Source of the DNA: Zanthoxylum bungeanum
Taxonomy: Eukaryota > Streptophyta > Magnoliopsida > Sapindales > Rutaceae
DNA: 64,000 bases
Direction of reading: 5' to 3'
Assembly: GCA_019454045.1 (NCBI GenBank)
Contig: SKCR01023427.1
Coordinates: 434,001 to 498,000, forward strand
The notes beneath the pieces were generated by a model. That model did not search any database. It had not been told where the DNA came from and saw nothing but the letters and a program-made list of their open reading frames with translations. Numbering within the stretch: the stretch's first letter is position 1; every line of letters begins with the position of its first letter. Made by a program: the position numbers and the translations under genes. Of the stretch, positions 63,399 through 64,000 are shown in pieces.

Positions 63399-64000
63399 CT
63401 ACCGATTAAGATCAATATCTAACTTACGCTTTTTATCACGATCACTGTCTGACCAGTTCAACTTGGAAAGAATGGTGTCTGGTTTCGGTTCAAAGGCAAG
63501 GATTTGGTCGATTAATTCTTCTGCCTTTGTAGCAGTCAGGAAAATCTCATCCACTGATTTTGTGACGAACTCCTGTCTCTTTGCTTCCGCAAGGAAAACA
63601 AACAGAAAGTCAAAGAAATGCTCGATGTTTAATAACCCAATAGGCTTCTGATGGATGTTTAAGTGTGCCCACGATGCTACTGTGAACATTTCCTCAAATG
63701 TTCCAAGTCCTCCTGGCAATGCAATAAACGCATCTGCTGTATTGACCATTTCTTGGATTTGTTCAGACATACCTGATACGATGCGTTCATCACCATTTGT
63801 GGGTCCAATTAATTGTTCCTTTGCCAGAGGTCTGGGGATGATTCCCAGAACATGTCCGCCACCGTCCTGAACGGCTTTTGAAATACTACCCATCAATCCA
63901 AGATTGCCTCCGCCATATACCAAGTGCATGTTCCTCTCAGCTATTACTCGTCCCAATTCTTTCGCAGCCTCAATGAATTCTGATTTGTTACCAGAATTAG
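63399..64000 (-). CDS. LOG-family protein (cytokinin riboside 5'-monophosphate phosphoribohydrolase-like), partial
   Basis: LOG enzymes release active cytokinin bases from their riboside monophosphates in the cytosol. The open frame runs from the right window edge to the stop at 63399 without an intron, about 200 codons; the N-terminus is outside. Visible motifs: NSGNKSEFIEAAKELGRVIA, LVYGGGNLGLMGSIS, GGHVLGIIPRPLA, the signature PGGLGTFEEMFT and KPIGLLNIEHFFDFL, ending KKRKLDIDLNR. The helix that usually reads M-x-x-R-K in LOG proteins is MSEQIQEM here, so the usual Arg/Lys pair is absent. It belongs to a divergent LOG-like subgroup with a KKRKLD tail, so the enzymatic activity is inferred only. 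Retroelement sequence begins about 40 bp after the stop. Confidence 0.88.
   Translation of the reverse strand, partial: NSGNKSEFIEAAKELGRVIAERNMHLVYGGGNLGLMGSISKAVQDGGGHVLGIIPRPLAKEQLIGPTNGDERIVSGMSEQIQEMVNTADAFIALPGGLGTFEEMFTVASWAHLNIHQKPIGLLNIEHFFDFLFVFLAEAKRQEFVTKSVDEIFLTATKAEELIDQILAFEPKPDTILSKLNWSDSDRDKKRKLDIDLNR

Overview
This is a transposon-dense stretch of a nuclear plant genome, most likely a eudicot. Evidence: GT-AG introns in a recognisable RNA polymerase III subunit gene, a LONELY GUY (LOG) family gene, plant-type Ty1/copia and Ty3/gypsy LTR retrotransposons with tRNA-iMet primer sites, two hAT DNA transposons with 8-bp target duplications, and AT-rich spacers. I cannot name the species. 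Only two host genes look functional: RPC4 (3597-6669, minus, 10 exons, 305 codons, no breaks) and the 3' part of a LOG-family gene running off the right edge (63399-64000, minus). Nearly everything else is mobile DNA that can be delimited from termini and target-site duplications (TSDs).

Layout. 1-1140: 171-bp tandem repeat. 1598-2501 and 7460-8293: two related solo LTRs in opposite orientation bracketing RPC4, which carries a 420-bp hAT-type MITE in intron 4. 8851-31162: a decayed copia element (minus) hosting a second copia element (13572-23022) between gag and protease and a 3.0-kb gypsy solo LTR (26676-29722) in its 5' LTR. 31659-40471: tandem duplication of that gypsy element plus the adjoining half copia LTR and flank. 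In this copy the gypsy internal region (gag remnant, no pol seen) and 5' LTR survive. 40212-54545: a hAT element (hAT-B) with a broken transposase, a fragment of a BTB/POZ-NPH3 gene, a nested hAT (hAT-A, 40559-45313, itself hit by an LTR at 42707-44573) and two more solo LTRs (45360-47311 and 49457-51650). 56023-59038: another gypsy solo LTR, opposite orientation. 59968-62101: LTR of an element continuing rightwards. It carries an 11-copy ACGTGGC array upstream of a TATA box and is followed by a polypurine tract and noncoding 3' region that run to within about 40 bp of the LOG stop codon.

History. Nesting gives an order: hAT-B and the outer copia were in place; the gypsy element entered the copia 5' LTR (TSD CTATC); an unequal exchange joined the left end of hAT-B to the gypsy 3' LTR and duplicated about 8.8 kb; LTR-LTR recombination then reduced the first copy to a solo LTR. 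Seven solo LTRs in 64 kb point to frequent LTR-LTR recombination. Boundaries, TSDs and exon joins were read by eye. Family names rest on recalled protein motifs and not on a database search.
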